Shown here: positions 1 to 11,121 of the stretch, piece by piece
Layout of the letters: every line of letters starts with the position of its first letter
Position numbering within the stretch: the first letter of the stretch is position 1
Assembly: GCA_020726505.1 (NCBI GenBank)
Contig: JAHLEZ010000003.1
Location: 3,906,001-3,970,000, forward strand
DNA: 64,000 nucleotides
Source of the DNA: Leptodontidium sp. MPI-SDFR-AT-0119
Taxonomy: Eukaryota; Ascomycota; Leotiomycetes; Helotiales; Leptodontidiaceae
Reading direction: 5' to 3'
Notes under the pieces: model-generated
What the model was told of the DNA's origin: nothing
The model's input: the letters and a program-made list of their open reading frames with translations, nothing else
Database searches by the model: none
Position numbers and translations under genes: made by a program

Positions 1-1009
1 ACATGCAATAGTCGACATTCGATGGAGACATGGACAAGACATATCACCGGGGCTTCGGCTTTGCTACAACTCCGGGGCAAAGAACAGCTCAGGACGCCTA
101 TCGGTTATCATTTGTTCATTCACCTGAGAACGCAGGTTGTAAGTGTCAAATTCCATGACTCCATCATCACCTTCTAACTTGTCTTAGATCACGAACTGCA
201 TACAAAGACATGCCGTTGTCCCTGAGATAATCAGCGAGTGGTCTCAAGACCTGGATTTTGAGACTGCTGAGCAGGCTGCCGCGACAACCCTCGCCAACCT
301 CGCAATCAGATACTGCAACCTTCGCGCATCGATGAGCTCTTTTCGAGATTACAGCGATACGGAACAAATAATCTCTACGGCATGCGCTTTAGATATGGAG
401 TATGATATCTGGGCACGAACGTGTCCCCTTCAGTACATCTACCAGACAGTCACGCTTAGCGAGAGATCCGATGATGTATTTTCCGACCATTACCATGTCT
501 ACTCTTCAATCTGGGTCGCAGCGATCTGGAACAACTACCGAAGCGCTCGGATACTCGTGAACGAGTTGATTCTCGATCAACTTGGATACATGTACCAAGC
601 CAATCCCGACTTGGGTCTCCTCTGGGAGGACAATTGCTTCTACGAAAACCAGATGCTTACTTCCAACTCGACTCTTCTGCAGCTGTGCCACGACATTTGC
701 GCCAGCGTTCCATACTTCCTTGGGTGTAATCCTGAGAGCAATGTTTTTACGGACCAAGCACCGAAGTCCGTGAATGGTAACCTGCTTCTTTGGCCACTTT
801 ACACCGCGGGGGTTACAGGAATGGTGTCTGATGTGATGCGGTGCTGGGTTGCAGGTCGACTTCAATGGATCACGGATGTTTTGGGCATTCGACAAGCTGC
901 ACCGCTGGCATATAGCATTGTTAGGAGACAGGACCACTTGCTGTGGAACCCGGACTCGATAGAGAGTTCATCTAGTCCCGACGAATATGGGCTAGTTCAC
1001 AACACATGA
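1..1009 (+). CDS. Fungal-specific regulator (Fungal_trans_2-type), 3' part
   Basis: This is the C-terminal part of a gene that begins to the left of the window. Exons are <1-138 and 188-1009, with a 49-bp intron (gtaagt...cttag, ctaac branch point) at 139-187. The joined frame is open for 319 residues and ends TGA at 1007-1009. Near its start the peptide reads WTRHITGASALLQLRG, the motif that opens the middle-homology region of many Zn2Cys6 transcription factors (PF11951-like). It continues with the aromatic-rich helical segments usual for that domain. The DNA-binding zinc cluster, normally at the N-terminus, must lie outside the window. By family this should be a nuclear transcriptional regulator; its targets cannot be told from sequence. 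The family call rests on motif style, not on a search. Confidence 0.75.
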
Positions 1010-2279
1010 ATGAGATGAAGTCTAGGGATTTGGTGAACAACCACGGCTCAGTACGATATTGCAGCATGCAGCATCCATGGTCCAGTCTGCGGCCTGAGTT
1101 GCTGAACCGATTATAACAATTAGTTCCTCTGCTGATGGGAGGCGGCGGTTGATAATCGCATCGCTTGCCAATCTTATGATATACGGCAGCTTAAGGCAGG
1201 CATATTAGCGCTTTGATAGACTTAGAACAGATGTGCAAACTACGAGAGATACTCATGTATGATTTCTGTTTCGAAATGGGATAGCACTATTACTCTGCAA
1301 GCAGCTGAAGCAAAAACTACGAAGCCTTGGTAGGTACCTGCGGTTTGTGAAGGCACATTTCGCTACTGATGATGACCTGCACTTTCCTAATGTACCTAAA
1401 GAGAGCCCCCCTAACAAGCGACATTTGCAGTGTGCGTGCTCTGTAATTTTCAGCCATGTCGCTAAATCCTAGCGAGAGTGAGGAACGCTTCCATTTTGGA
1501 CGAAGTTTAGGAACACGATGCCTTTGAAAGCGACAAGCTTGGAGAGTGGTTCACGGTGGCTGATGGTTCATGGTTGGCTTGAGAGCTTTGTAGAACTTGA
1601 GAACAGACATGATGGCAACAGGGGTGCTGAGAAGGGTTATGATTGTGATCTGACTAGGTGTCAGTTATGCTTACAGTTCGTCTCCGGGATGGGCCGAGTA
1701 GAGTTAAACCCTACCCAGATGTGCGCAAAATATACTTTGTTGGACGTTGCACAGTATATTCCAACAGCTTCAGTAATTTCAGTTGCGGTAAGGAGGATGA
1801 GCATCACGACAGGAAACTGAAATACTCCGAAGGAGCAGCCTGTGAGTTTGGTAAGTAATAACCAACCTTTCAAGGAAAACAGTCATACAGTGTAGTGTCT
1901 AGTGGTCCCTGAGGTTGTGAAAAGAGCTTACTCTCAAGATTAAACAAATGCACAAAGCAGAAGAAAGAACGATGACAAGACGATGTTCCTCGGTCTTTCT
2001 CTTGTCCATGCTGAAGTCATCACCAAACTGTTCTCATATTTAGTTGATATGAATCAGATCCACTTGAATTTGATTAACTATTCCTTCATGCAAACTAACT
2101 GTGAGCACCTCGCCGGCTGTCCGGCATCTCCTGCAATATGCTTCATCCATTCAGTACGCATTCTTGGCCAACGGAGTGCATTTCATAATTGTAGAATTCA
2201 GCCTGGTTAGTCAACAGATTCGGTAATAGGTAGAGACACACATTTTCAGCTCCAAAGGTCAAGATATATTTCATAACAA
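1010..2279. other. Intergenic, no supported gene
   Basis: About 1.27 kb between the left-edge regulator and the 3' end of the minus-strand SAT4-type gene. Short open frames occur on both strands (for example 1518-1820 plus and 1661-1873 minus). None has a recognisable motif, a matching splice partner or convincing composition. I see no repeat or RNA gene. Confidence 0.5.
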
Positions 2280-3795
2280 TCATGGACGGTCCCTGAACTC
2301 TCCAGTCTCCACATCATATCTTCGACCAACTAAAATCTCTCCATCCGTGAGAGGCCAACTCCCATTCGATATCGCATGGTTTTCGATACCACCTTCAACA
2401 GTAATTCGTGATCCAATTTGTTCCAGCTGGACATCATTCTCGCCGCCATCACCGATCCGCTGAAACTCAGTCCCTTGATTCCTGCTACCGCTAACTGTGC
2501 TGGGACCAATCTTCCCTAGCGGAGTTGGTTGAGTTGAAATTGTGCCAAAGAGTCTCGGTGATGCAGCGGCAAGGCAGGTGCGCACCATCGGGAGGTTGCC
2601 ATTGATAATGCAGAGGCTTGGTTCGATTATTGTCCAGATGATAGGGGTCTGAAAACTGACTGTTGGGTCGTTGAAGTCCATCCTTCGGAGGGCTATGATG
2701 CGGACAATACTTATCGCTGTGATTCTAGTAGATTCGTTAATTAGTCGATGGGGGAGTCAGATGTGTTCATGACCAGACTTACAAGAAACCGATGGAAAAC
2801 ATGAGGAGAAGTCCAACTTTTCGTCGCCAGGCAAGTTGCAGCTTTAGAATATGTGGCAGTGGAAGCGACAAAACCTAGATGGCCGAATCAGTGACTAGTT
2901 TCCAATCACCAACTGTGGTGAATAGAGCTCCTTTCTGGCCCGTTTCTTTTTCGTAGCTGGCTCTGTCCGATGGCTGTTGACCAGTAATCATTCGACTGAC
3001 AAGGTAAACTAGACCTACCATAATGTCCGTGACCACATTGATGACTCCCGTTATAACAAACACGGTATTACGATCTCCACAGACTCCACCAACAATGGTG
3101 GGGTCCCACTAGATAACTGGGGTATCAGTACACTTTTTCAATGTCTCGCGAACCAGGCCGGAAAACGAATGAATACCACATACATTAAATGCCAACGGCC
3201 GACATATAAGAAATGTTATGAGTGTCGTGCTTATTGCCCAGAGAATTATCAAAACTATGAGTGTTTGCGCTGAATTGTGAAATGACCTGGTCGCCCCGAA
3301 TATACGGTAATAGAAGTAGATGACCGAGCATTTGACGAACGCCATGGTGATCCCATAGTTCGCTTCGAATGCGAGAACTATCTGAAGCCAAGATTAGCAT
3401 GTTTGCTCCAGATAGGTGAAGGTATTGTGCTCATACCTTCAATCCTTTCACGAGGTCTTCTGGTCTAACTGCTTGCACGTGTCTTCCAATTCCGCAAAAG
3501 AGCACAACTGGACTCCAATTAGGCACATGCTAAGGCCACCTGTCGGATACATACGAGAGTAATGAATAGCGGTGCTGCTAATTACGAAGAACTTCTCAAC
3601 TTAGTACAATTTGGTAAGGAGGAAAGGATGTGCACTCACCAAACCTGCGAACATCAAGTAGTCATCTACTCCAATTGACATTCCTCTCAAATTTAGCGAC
3701 TTCAGCCGCAAGCCAGTGGTAATCAGAGCGAGGACAGCAAAGACCGTCACCAAAATCAGTGGATCTCTTGCGTGCGGTACGCTGAGATCGTACAT
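2280..3795 (-). CDS. SAT4/PTH11-like seven-helix integral membrane protein
   Basis: Seven exons in transcription order: 3795-3640, 3591-3555, 3507-3437, 3381-3184, 3108-3019, 2874-2783, 2724-2280. The joined frame encodes 362 aa. The first ATG (MYDLSVPHARDP) is at 3795. The protein shows the SAT4-family (rhodopsin-domain) landmarks in order: a helix followed by GVDDYLMFAGL, then FCGIGRHVQAV, the FVKCSVIYFYYRIF helix, ICRPLAFNWDP, GGVCGDRNTVFVITGVINVV, a LPLPHILKLQLAWRRKVGL loop and a helix with SIVRIIALR. A hydrophilic C-terminal tail of about 110 residues follows. In this family the protein sits in the plasma membrane; some members are PTH11-like receptors, most are uncharacterised. Ligand and role are unknown here. 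One intron (2875-3018, 144 bp) is longer than the others. The acceptor of intron 1 has a nearby alternative adding one residue. Confidence 0.85.
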
Positions 3796-5308
3796 CTTTG
3801 CGAGCAACAGCCAACTGCTTTGTCAAATGATGGGAGTGGAGCTGCCTAGGCCAAATCCAAAGAAGTTGCGACTATCTAAAGAAGAAATACTCTGCGTAAA
3901 ATATAAACTGACGTTGACTTTCCTGGGGGCGGAGAATGAGTTTGCGGCCGTTTCAGTGTGTGGGCTCGGATACAGGTCCGTATCGGATGCCGAATTCCAG
4001 AAAAGTGAAGTCTATCGAGGCTTGACAGTTGGGCCAACAAACTCTTAGATACTACTGTCTGTGCAAATTCTTGAAAGGCCATGAGAGCATACGGCATTAG
4101 GGCATTTGACGCACGAAGATAAGCTTTACCTGACAAGCGGCTTGTCAGAGATCTATCCTGGCACGGAAACTATCGTAGCAAAAGCTCGGCAGAAGCACCG
4201 TTAAACTTTTGCCAAGAAAGCTACTCGTGGATTCGAGAAGTCATATTTGAACCTAATTTTCCCCTCTCCAGAGCGACTGGGTTTAGTCCCGAATGAAGTG
4301 AATGCCAATATACCAATGCCCTCGCAATTAATCATTTACTGCCCGTCAAAGACGAGGCACGAATATTTCCAACGCTTCTTGTTAGAAGAGGTTTCGTATG
4401 TTATATATTTCGATATGCTCGTCGATAGAGTTTATTCTCTCCTCCATAGCGTAATGCGATGCATCGGAGCGACGGAAGACTGAGTTTCCGAACATGACTC
4501 GAGCTGGCTCCTAGGTTCGTGTGTAGGAAAAGAAGTCTTAGGGGTATTTCAAGCAATATAACGTAATGTGCAATAGGGTTTCCTTGACATTTATGCTCGC
4601 TTACCGCGGATCAGGTCTCCGTCGCGTAACTCAGACGATAGCCAAACTCTATCAAGGTGGAAAACTACATGTTTTAGCAGCTCTAGCTACTTTGCTCTCT
4701 GTAGATTTATTTATAGATGTGTGTACCGTAATATATCTTAACAGGCCACTATCGCTGAGGCTCCTCCCAGCGATGACTCCCGGGATCAACATTTCCCATC
4801 GTGAACATTGCCTTCCAAGGCGTACCTTTACTATTCACACAGTTATCGACACAACACCGCCTCATCGAATCAACCTCACATAAGGAAAGATGACGATAAG
4901 GCACACTCCAACATCGTAGTCTAAGCTCGCGGGCAGTATAGAAATGTAACCTGACCGCATTCATTCACATTCGCTTAATTAAATCTGAAGAGCTTCTATG
5001 GATTTGGATAACGTACACCAAGCGCTGTGTCGAAAATTAAAGATTTAGTTGAAGACTAAGTTAATTGCGAATGCAGTCGTATAATTGATGCCCGTTTATT
5101 GACAATCGTTAGTATTAAGCGACATGAAAATAGGGGGTGGGGTCATCTACCCTCGGCTTAGGTCAAAGCAGCAGCTACTTATATCTAAATACTAAAACAA
5201 AACGAGCGAAAAAGAAAAAGGCAAGTCTAACTTTTCTAGTAGTTGTACAATAATATATAAGATAGTAGAGATATCTAGTTCAGCACAACATTCCCTTAAC
5301 CCTGCTCA
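3796..5308. other. Intergenic, AT-rich, no supported gene
   Basis: About 1.5 kb upstream of the SAT4-type gene and downstream of the minus-strand unknown at 5309. It includes the promoter of the SAT4-type gene. The 4500-5280 part is visibly AT-rich, with short A/T tracts. The ORFs present (up to 110 codons) have no domain-like features. I see no terminal repeats or target duplications that would mark a transposon. Confidence 0.45.
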
Positions 5309-6156
5309 TCACTTTCTCAGAACCATCTCAACGCCATCTCGGAACAAACACATTCCATACCACCTATGGAAGCTGAAGATAAATCTCGGCATTGGAAATT
5401 TATTCACTGAAGGATTGCACGCAATGCTCGAGTAGCAAAGGGTAGCTCCTCCTTCCCCAGATCTCTCATCGCGTGAGATTTCCAGGCGATGGAATCCTGC
5501 AAAGCCTTTTCGGTCGTCTCCAAAGGCAATGTCCACATAACTTTCGGGACTTTCGTCAGATGTCCCGTCGGGAAATTTTGGATCTTGATTTCGGATCTTT
5601 ACATCCAGAACCATGAAATTGCCATGGAAAAGCTTAGAATACTTTTCTGGCAGCCTGGACTCACTCAAGTCATTCGGCGAAGGAAGCCAAGGACCACCAG
5701 TCTGAACACCTAATATATATTAGTGTGTAATCCCCTTCCATGACTAGGTTTGCGTGTCTGAAAATACTCACCAGTAAATCTTACTGGGATTAGACTCCTC
5801 CCCATCAGCCCCAAAGCACCGAGATACGTTCTCTCGGGCAGAAAACTCCACCCGCCGAAGAATCCCTTCAAAAACCTAGCAAGAATTTCCTCGTCGTTCA
5901 ATTCTCCAATCTCGGATCTTAGGAGTTCGATGGAGATGGAATCGGGGTCTGAGATATGGTTGTTAGGATTGACGATCGACGACGACCTGGAGGTAGATTT
6001 GGCTGTGCATGAGGACGAGAGGGCTCTTGTGGTTGTGATTTTGCGAGGTGTGGTGAGTGGCAGAGGACGATTGTAGAAGTATACTGCGAGGAAAGATGCG
6101 CCGGCAATCGGGAGGGAGAGTAGGGCAAGTATGGGCCGTCGTGGTAGAGACGGCAT
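5309..6156 (-). CDS. Conserved-looking unknown with N-terminal membrane anchor
   Basis: Two exons, 6156-5772 and 5709-5309, joined across a 62-bp intron (gtgagt...tattag) give 261 aa from the ATG at 6156. Residues about 8-27 (ILALLSLPIAGASFLAVYFY) form one hydrophobic helix after a short basic N-terminus, so a signal anchor or mitochondrial/ER membrane insertion is likely. A Ser/Thr-rich linker and a globular domain follow. That domain has the stretches LNDEEILARFLKGFFGGWSF and, across the splice, FTGVQTGGPWLPSPNDLS, then FMVLDVKIRNQDPKF and IFSFHRWYGMCLF. The splice restores a continuous hydrophobic/polar pattern, which supports it as a real gene. I do not recognise the family. An active site is not evident. 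Confidence 0.65.
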
Positions 6157-7034
6157 GGTTTTTGGTGTGATGATTGAAGGCTAGATGTACTCAAGATGGG
6201 GCAGTAATTCAGTGCAATTCGAAATTGTTTGGGTGAGGGTTGCTTATGATCTATGTTGCGAGCTTCATGTCAGGGAGTCCGTTCCTTCTTCGTGGCTGAC
6301 TCACATTGCGGAATTCCACCCCAAGCTCACATGACCAAGTCCCGTATTCTCCCGATGTCTCATTGGTCATAGTTTGGGAAAGAAAAATGCCAATGTCAAC
6401 CATAGGAAGTATGAAGATACGCTGAATTGAATCACTGTGTTTATCATAACCTCGAAGACTTGATTTCGTTTCGTTTCCAAGTTGAATTCAAACTGCATAC
6501 AACAAACATAAACCAATGTATTAAGCGAGGCGCTCGCTCCATCCAGGGGGAAATCCGGGGGTCGCTCGCTAAATCACAACTCACTGCTTTCAGGGCTTGA
6601 TTGGACATTTCTAGGCTCTGCATTGGTATCAATTTGGAGTCTACGGATCTGGGTAATATCCTAGCGAAAATTAGTGGATGGGTGGCTCTGTTCAGGGCTG
6701 GCTAGCTAACAATTCACTCGTTCGGCATCTTGATCGGGAGCCTCGACAAAAGTGTGAATTAGAATAGGTAAAGCACTGTCTATCCCTATAACTGCGATTC
6801 GGCACACAGCCCGAAGACACTGTAGCGAGGCCTGCAATTGCCCCTCATTTTAGCGAGCTTGAGGGAGTCTTAGTGGCAGATCTGCGCAATTATAGCGCAT
6901 TAGACGCTAAACATTCCCGTCTTGTAGCGACTCGCTTCAGGTGGGACATCCTGAGCAACTGTGCTTGTCGCAGTTCAAGGGATAGGATGTGAAGGGCGAA
7001 AAAACCAGGCTGAATATTCTAGCGCGCCCTCTAA
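6157..7034. other. Intergenic, no supported gene
   Basis: About 0.9 kb upstream of the minus-strand gene at 6156, so it contains its promoter. Several scattered copies of short words such as tagcga and gctcgct occur between 6500 and 6950, but no ordered repeat, RNA gene or protein-like frame is visible. Confidence 0.45.
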
Positions 7035-7298
7035 ATGTTACTGCAAAGGCACCTAAGTGATACTCCCAATACCCCCGCTAATGAGAAGAAGCATGGCAAG
7101 TGTGGCCAAGGCTGCAAAGACTCGCTTGCTTCGTACCACTCTCAGGCGTCGGAGAACTCGAAGAACTCGAAGGCCTCAAAGGCCTCAAAGGCATCCAAAG
7201 CATCCAAGGAGGGCAAGAAGGACGGCAGCTGGTTGTGTGATGATGACGAGAGAGTTAACAACTGGTATGGGGAGCTGAGGTACTGGGCGACTGGGTAA
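7035..7298 (+). CDS. Small low-complexity ORF with KAS repeats (hypothetical)
   Basis: An 87-codon ORF starts at ATG 7035 and ends TAA at 7296-7298. The middle is a run of Lys-Ala-Ser triplets (residues about 46-58), generated by a short tandem nucleotide repeat at 7152-7209 (aag-gcc-tca units). The end is more ordered (WLCDDDERVNNWYGELRYW). It has no signal peptide or known motif and no flanking exon I can join. It could be the last exon of a longer gene, a small basic protein, or a chance frame over a microsatellite. I see no way to choose from sequence. Confidence 0.25.
   Translation: MLLQRHLSDTPNTPANEKKHGKCGQGCKDSLASYHSQASENSKNSKASKASKASKASKEGKKDGSWLCDDDERVNNWYGELRYWATG
7152..7209. repeat. 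Degenerate tandem repeat coding for KAS/NS units
   Basis: Roughly 9-bp units such as aaggcctca, aaggcctca, aaggcatcc, aagcatcc follow one another, preceded by gaactcgaa copies. The pattern is imperfect and could be a decaying minisatellite. Confidence 0.6.
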
Positions 7299-7887
7299 TG
7301 CTGCATTGCTTCTGGGATACATGCGGATATGGTCCTGTAAATTTAGTTTCTAAACGTTGACATCCATTCCTTATCTGTTAAAACCGTTACCCGCTTAATT
7401 AAGATCAATGCATCAGAACAGGATGCCAACTGGCGAGGAAATGAAATGGTGTCAGGTCCACATAACACTTGAGCACAACATAATTGCCTATTATTGTAGA
7501 CTCTTATATATCAATACATTTTGAATATCAATGTATGGAGTTTATCCTAGATGATTCCTGTTGTTTCATAATTAATCGTGTGATATTTCACGTGAAAATG
7601 CTGAGGCGGTGATTCTCGCGAGAGCATCCCTCGCATCTTTCTTTACGTCGGATGGAAAACTAAGTAGAGAACAGCTGCTGTTGAGAGGGTGGAGTTAAGC
7701 GCCAGGAGAAATTCGATTGGATTGGAAATGAATTAAAGCGGTAAATTCGATTCGTAGTTGGATGTTACACGGGGGTGTTCGTACAAGGTCCTGTTGGGCA
7801 GAGTCTGGTTACACGTGACTCCATCGAAACCACCTCACCACCCATGATCCCTCCGCCGTCATTCAGTTCACAAACCATCAGCTCGTT
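7299..7887. other. Intergenic, upstream of HET pseudogene
   Basis: About 0.6 kb with no convincing gene. It includes the former promoter of the HET gene that begins at 7888. A short frame at 7775-7963 overlaps the HET start in another frame and is a shadow. Confidence 0.45.
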
Positions 7888-9828
7888 ATGGCGAATGAAC
7901 CTTATACATATTCCCCTCTTCTTGGCCGAGAAATACGCCTACTCGAAATCGAACCCTCGTTGAACGACGATGCACCTCTCCGTGGTTCCCTTCATACCGT
8001 CCATTTGGACGACCAGAGAGTCGTGTTCAGTGCATTGAGCTATCTTTGGGGAGATCCAGACTTCAGCTACAATGTCACCATCGATAGTTGTGACATTTCG
8101 ATCACTAGAAACGCCTCCCATGCCTTGCGAGATCTGCGCACCAGCCTACAAAGCAAACACATACAATTCAAATACATCTGGATCGACGGTCTCTGTATTG
8201 ATCAGTCAAATCTCGAGGAGCGTGGAAAACAAGTCCGTCTCATGCGGGATATCTACTCCAAAGTTTAAGTCGTTATAATCTGGCTGGATCAAGATATCGA
8301 CCTAATTCGCCGGCCGTCGAGGCAATGATCCAAATGGAGGCCCACGGGTGCCAACTAGGACAATGTGAAGACCACGCCAATCAAGGTCTGGAATTCAGGG
8401 AGAAGCTTTTTCCAGTTCTACAAGATGAGTACTGGCACCGCGTCTGGACCCAACAAGAGATGTTGCTGGCGTCCGAAATTGTCGTCCATTGCCGTGGGGT
8501 GTGCTTCAAGGGAAACCTTTGGCTCAATCTACAGTTCATCATCTTCAACACGTACAGCGGATGGCTTGATTTGAAGTCTGAGATTCCCGATATTATGTTC
8601 GAGTTCCATCGGAAGTACCCAGAATATCTGATCACTAAGTCCTTGCGAAACACTTTGGTTGGTGCCAAAGAACTCTTGCACAAGTACGGATCAGGAAATA
8701 GCCAAGCCAGCTCCTCTGAGTCGCTCCTAGCCTTTTCTCCCACGTGTATGCACTTAAAGCAACGGATGACAGGGACAAGCTTTATGGAATTCTCGGCCTC
8801 GTGGACAGTATACCGGAAAGCATAGTGGTAAATTGTAAGCCCATTGTCCTGTGTACACTAATCCGGGACAATGATCTGACAGCCGACACCACAGATAGTC
8901 TATCAACCGCACAGGTCTACTCCCAGCTTTTCAATCACATTATTGAGCAAGGAAAAAGCCTCGAGTTTCTCTGCTGCGTGCCAAATGTAGACAAGTCACT
9001 TCCCTCATGGTTCCCCTCTCTGGATAAAGTTGAAGCTGCACGATGGGATCTTCATTCCAAACAATCAGCATGTTCAAATATCCCAGCTGCCGCCAAGATT
9101 ATCTCTTCGGGAATAACACTCCGTGTCAGAGGATTCCAAGTCGACGTAGTTCTCAGAAAGAGTGAAGACGAACTTGTGTCAAACTCTGCCGTCAAGTGGC
9201 TTGGTGAGGTCCGCGAGATGAGCCAAGAGGCATTCTTGACTTCGGGGGGGAGTTCTGGATCTGCTGATGATGCAGTCGCTAAACTTTTGTTCTGGTGGAA
9301 GAGTACGGCGCTGTATAGCCAGTTCCCACTGTTAGCATCGGGACATGCTCTTGCGGATACCGAAGTAGAGAAGCGTGTGGCATGGACTCACCTTATGGAA
9401 GCGTTAGGTTGGTATTTTATCATTCATCAGTCTGGAAAACCTTGAATACTAACGTACTAATAGATAAGGACCAGGGATTGAATCTGATCAATCTTGCGGC
9501 TGCGCATCCTCCAGCTGAGATCAAGAAAATCATACCCTTTCTCCGATATTCTTCACAGATATTGCAAAACCAGTCCTTCATCTCCACTTGTGATAGAGGC
9601 ATGTTAGGCTTGGCCTCGAGTCGAGCGAAGCCAGGAGATGGGATCTGGATCTTGTTTGGATGTCGAGCTCCGGTAATCCTGTGGCCATCGGGGACTCATC
9701 ACACGTATATCAGCCCAGCTAGGATCGCGGATGTTTCTGAGGGGCAGGCATGTGTGGGACTTCTGGGGGATGGAGAGCCTGGGTTAGGATACATTGGCCC
9801 TCTCATACGAACAATAGAGATCGAGTGA
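7888..9828 (+). pseudogene. HET-domain (heterokaryon incompatibility) gene, broken
   Basis: From the ATG at 7888 the frame gives a good HET N-terminus: VVFSALSYLWGDPDF, then FKYIWIDGLCIDQSN, then VRLMRDIYSK. It hits TAA at 8266-8268, where intact family members continue with an Ala/Asp-Arg-Val-Ile-Trp-Leu stretch; VVIWLDQDID follows in the same frame. A frameshift near 8298-8306 leads to NSPAVEAMIQMEAHG and WHRVWTQQEMLLASEIVVH, the usual W-x-x-QE block. A second shift near 8735-8745 restores YALKATDDRDKLYGILGLV, the family's RDK-YG-LGL block. A normal intron (9408-9463) then joins to a C-terminal region ending at 9826-9828. HET proteins trigger cell death after fusion of unlike hyphae; this copy cannot make the full protein unless the lesions are sequence errors. 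CAA-to-TAA change would explain the stop. Confidence 0.8.
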
Positions 9829-9985
9829 AAGTCAGGAATGTGGATGAAGCTGCCTGGCTTTTGATTCGTGCCTGTCTGTCATCTATAGTCTTGTGCGAGA
9901 ACAACTTTCAGTTCTAACCTCCCTTGTATTTTTGAGTTTACAGAAAAATTTCTAGATAGATTTTCCTTTTCCACATGCCAAGTTT

Positions 9986-11121
9986 CTACTGGAGTAGGAA
10001 CGGATTCAGTGGCTCAGGCCACATTCCCCAAGAAGTCAGTTGAAAAATCTCTGGGCAAGGCGTAGTGTAGTCCTTCACGGTACTGAAATATTCATCAAAA
10101 TCGTAATCTTCCGGTAGAGGAGTGTGGGCACTTGGTTGTGCATTGACAGCCGGGGCGAGGTCTTCGATGGCTTTCGTTGGTGAGGTTTGTGCCATCTGAA
10201 TAGTTTCAACCGCTTCTGTTTCTGCAGATGCAGCATTTAGCGAGACTCCCTGATCCAATAGACTCCGTTGGTAGGTGCCAGGTGAAGGTTGACAAATGTA
10301 TGGCTGTGTTTCGGATAGAGATGACACGCCGAGTTTGTACGCCAATTGAACAATCTCAACCATGTCTTGAGCCGAATCGGGTGTTTTTGGAGATCTTAAC
10401 TGCCTCAGAAGCTCTTGACAAGAATCCGTATACCATTGAAAAGAGGCCAATTGGCGCCTAACGGGCCATGAATCTGAAGTAACAACGACTGCCAGGCATC
10501 GCAAACCCTAGGCTGAAGCAACAAGCTCCTCACCACAGTCGAGAAATCCCAATCCAACCGCTTCCATCCAGCTTCGAAGTGGTTTCCTACATGATCAACC
10601 CTCTCATCCCAAGTCAACAACACGGCAACGCAAAACCCACATCCCCACGCCGAAGCAGTCCGCAAGACGACCATAACTGCTGGATCCGAGTCGTGCCTGC
10701 AATCGACACAGCCATGGTCGCTCTCGTGGTGCCGCCGGAATTTGTGTCGTGCGAGGAATTTCCGGTTGCAGGCTGATTCTGCGCAGCGCCATTCTCTCTG
10801 CGGCTCGTGCAGCGTGCCTTCGTGTCTCTTCCAGTCTCCTTTTCGTCCTAATGTCTTCTGGCAGAAAAGGAAGGCGTAGATCTCCGGTTGGCCTTTGTAG
10901 GATCGTTCAACTTTTGGTAGATTTGTATACTTCTCTGGATATCTTTGCTGTTCTGGCTGTTGAAGCGTAGAGAGCCCAAAGAGTAATGGCTTGTGGATGC
11001 TGGGTTTGAGTTGCTGATTCGTACTGGACTTGATCATTTCATCAAGTTCACGATCGTGAGCTGTGTATTCAGTCTTGGCATCCGTCATGAGCCCTAGGCC
11101 ATAGTTGCTATCCAAGTCCAT
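9986..11121 (-). pseudogene. C2H2 zinc-finger regulator with a one-base frameshift
   Basis: The ATG at 11121 opens a 238-codon frame with fungal C2H2 features: GRKGDWKRHEGTLHEPQREW, a second finger WRCAESACNRKF...FRRHHESDH, and AWGCGFCVAVLLTWDERVDH with His pairs, then WPLFNG. The continuation expected in this family (QWYTDSCQELLRQL) is in another frame that runs on to 9986. The two meet at the AAAA run 10439-10442 (TTTT on the coding strand); one extra T would give WPLFQWYTDSCQELL. No GT-AG intron of suitable length and phase fits. The first finger also seems damaged: the first cysteine of the expected C-x2-C is Phe (YAFLFCQK). The length after correction would be about 378 residues. It could be an intact gene with a sequencing error, but the lost Cys favours decay. 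Confidence 0.65.

Noticed and set aside
506..937. 143-codon minus-strand ORF
   Set aside because: Antisense shadow of the left-edge regulator gene.
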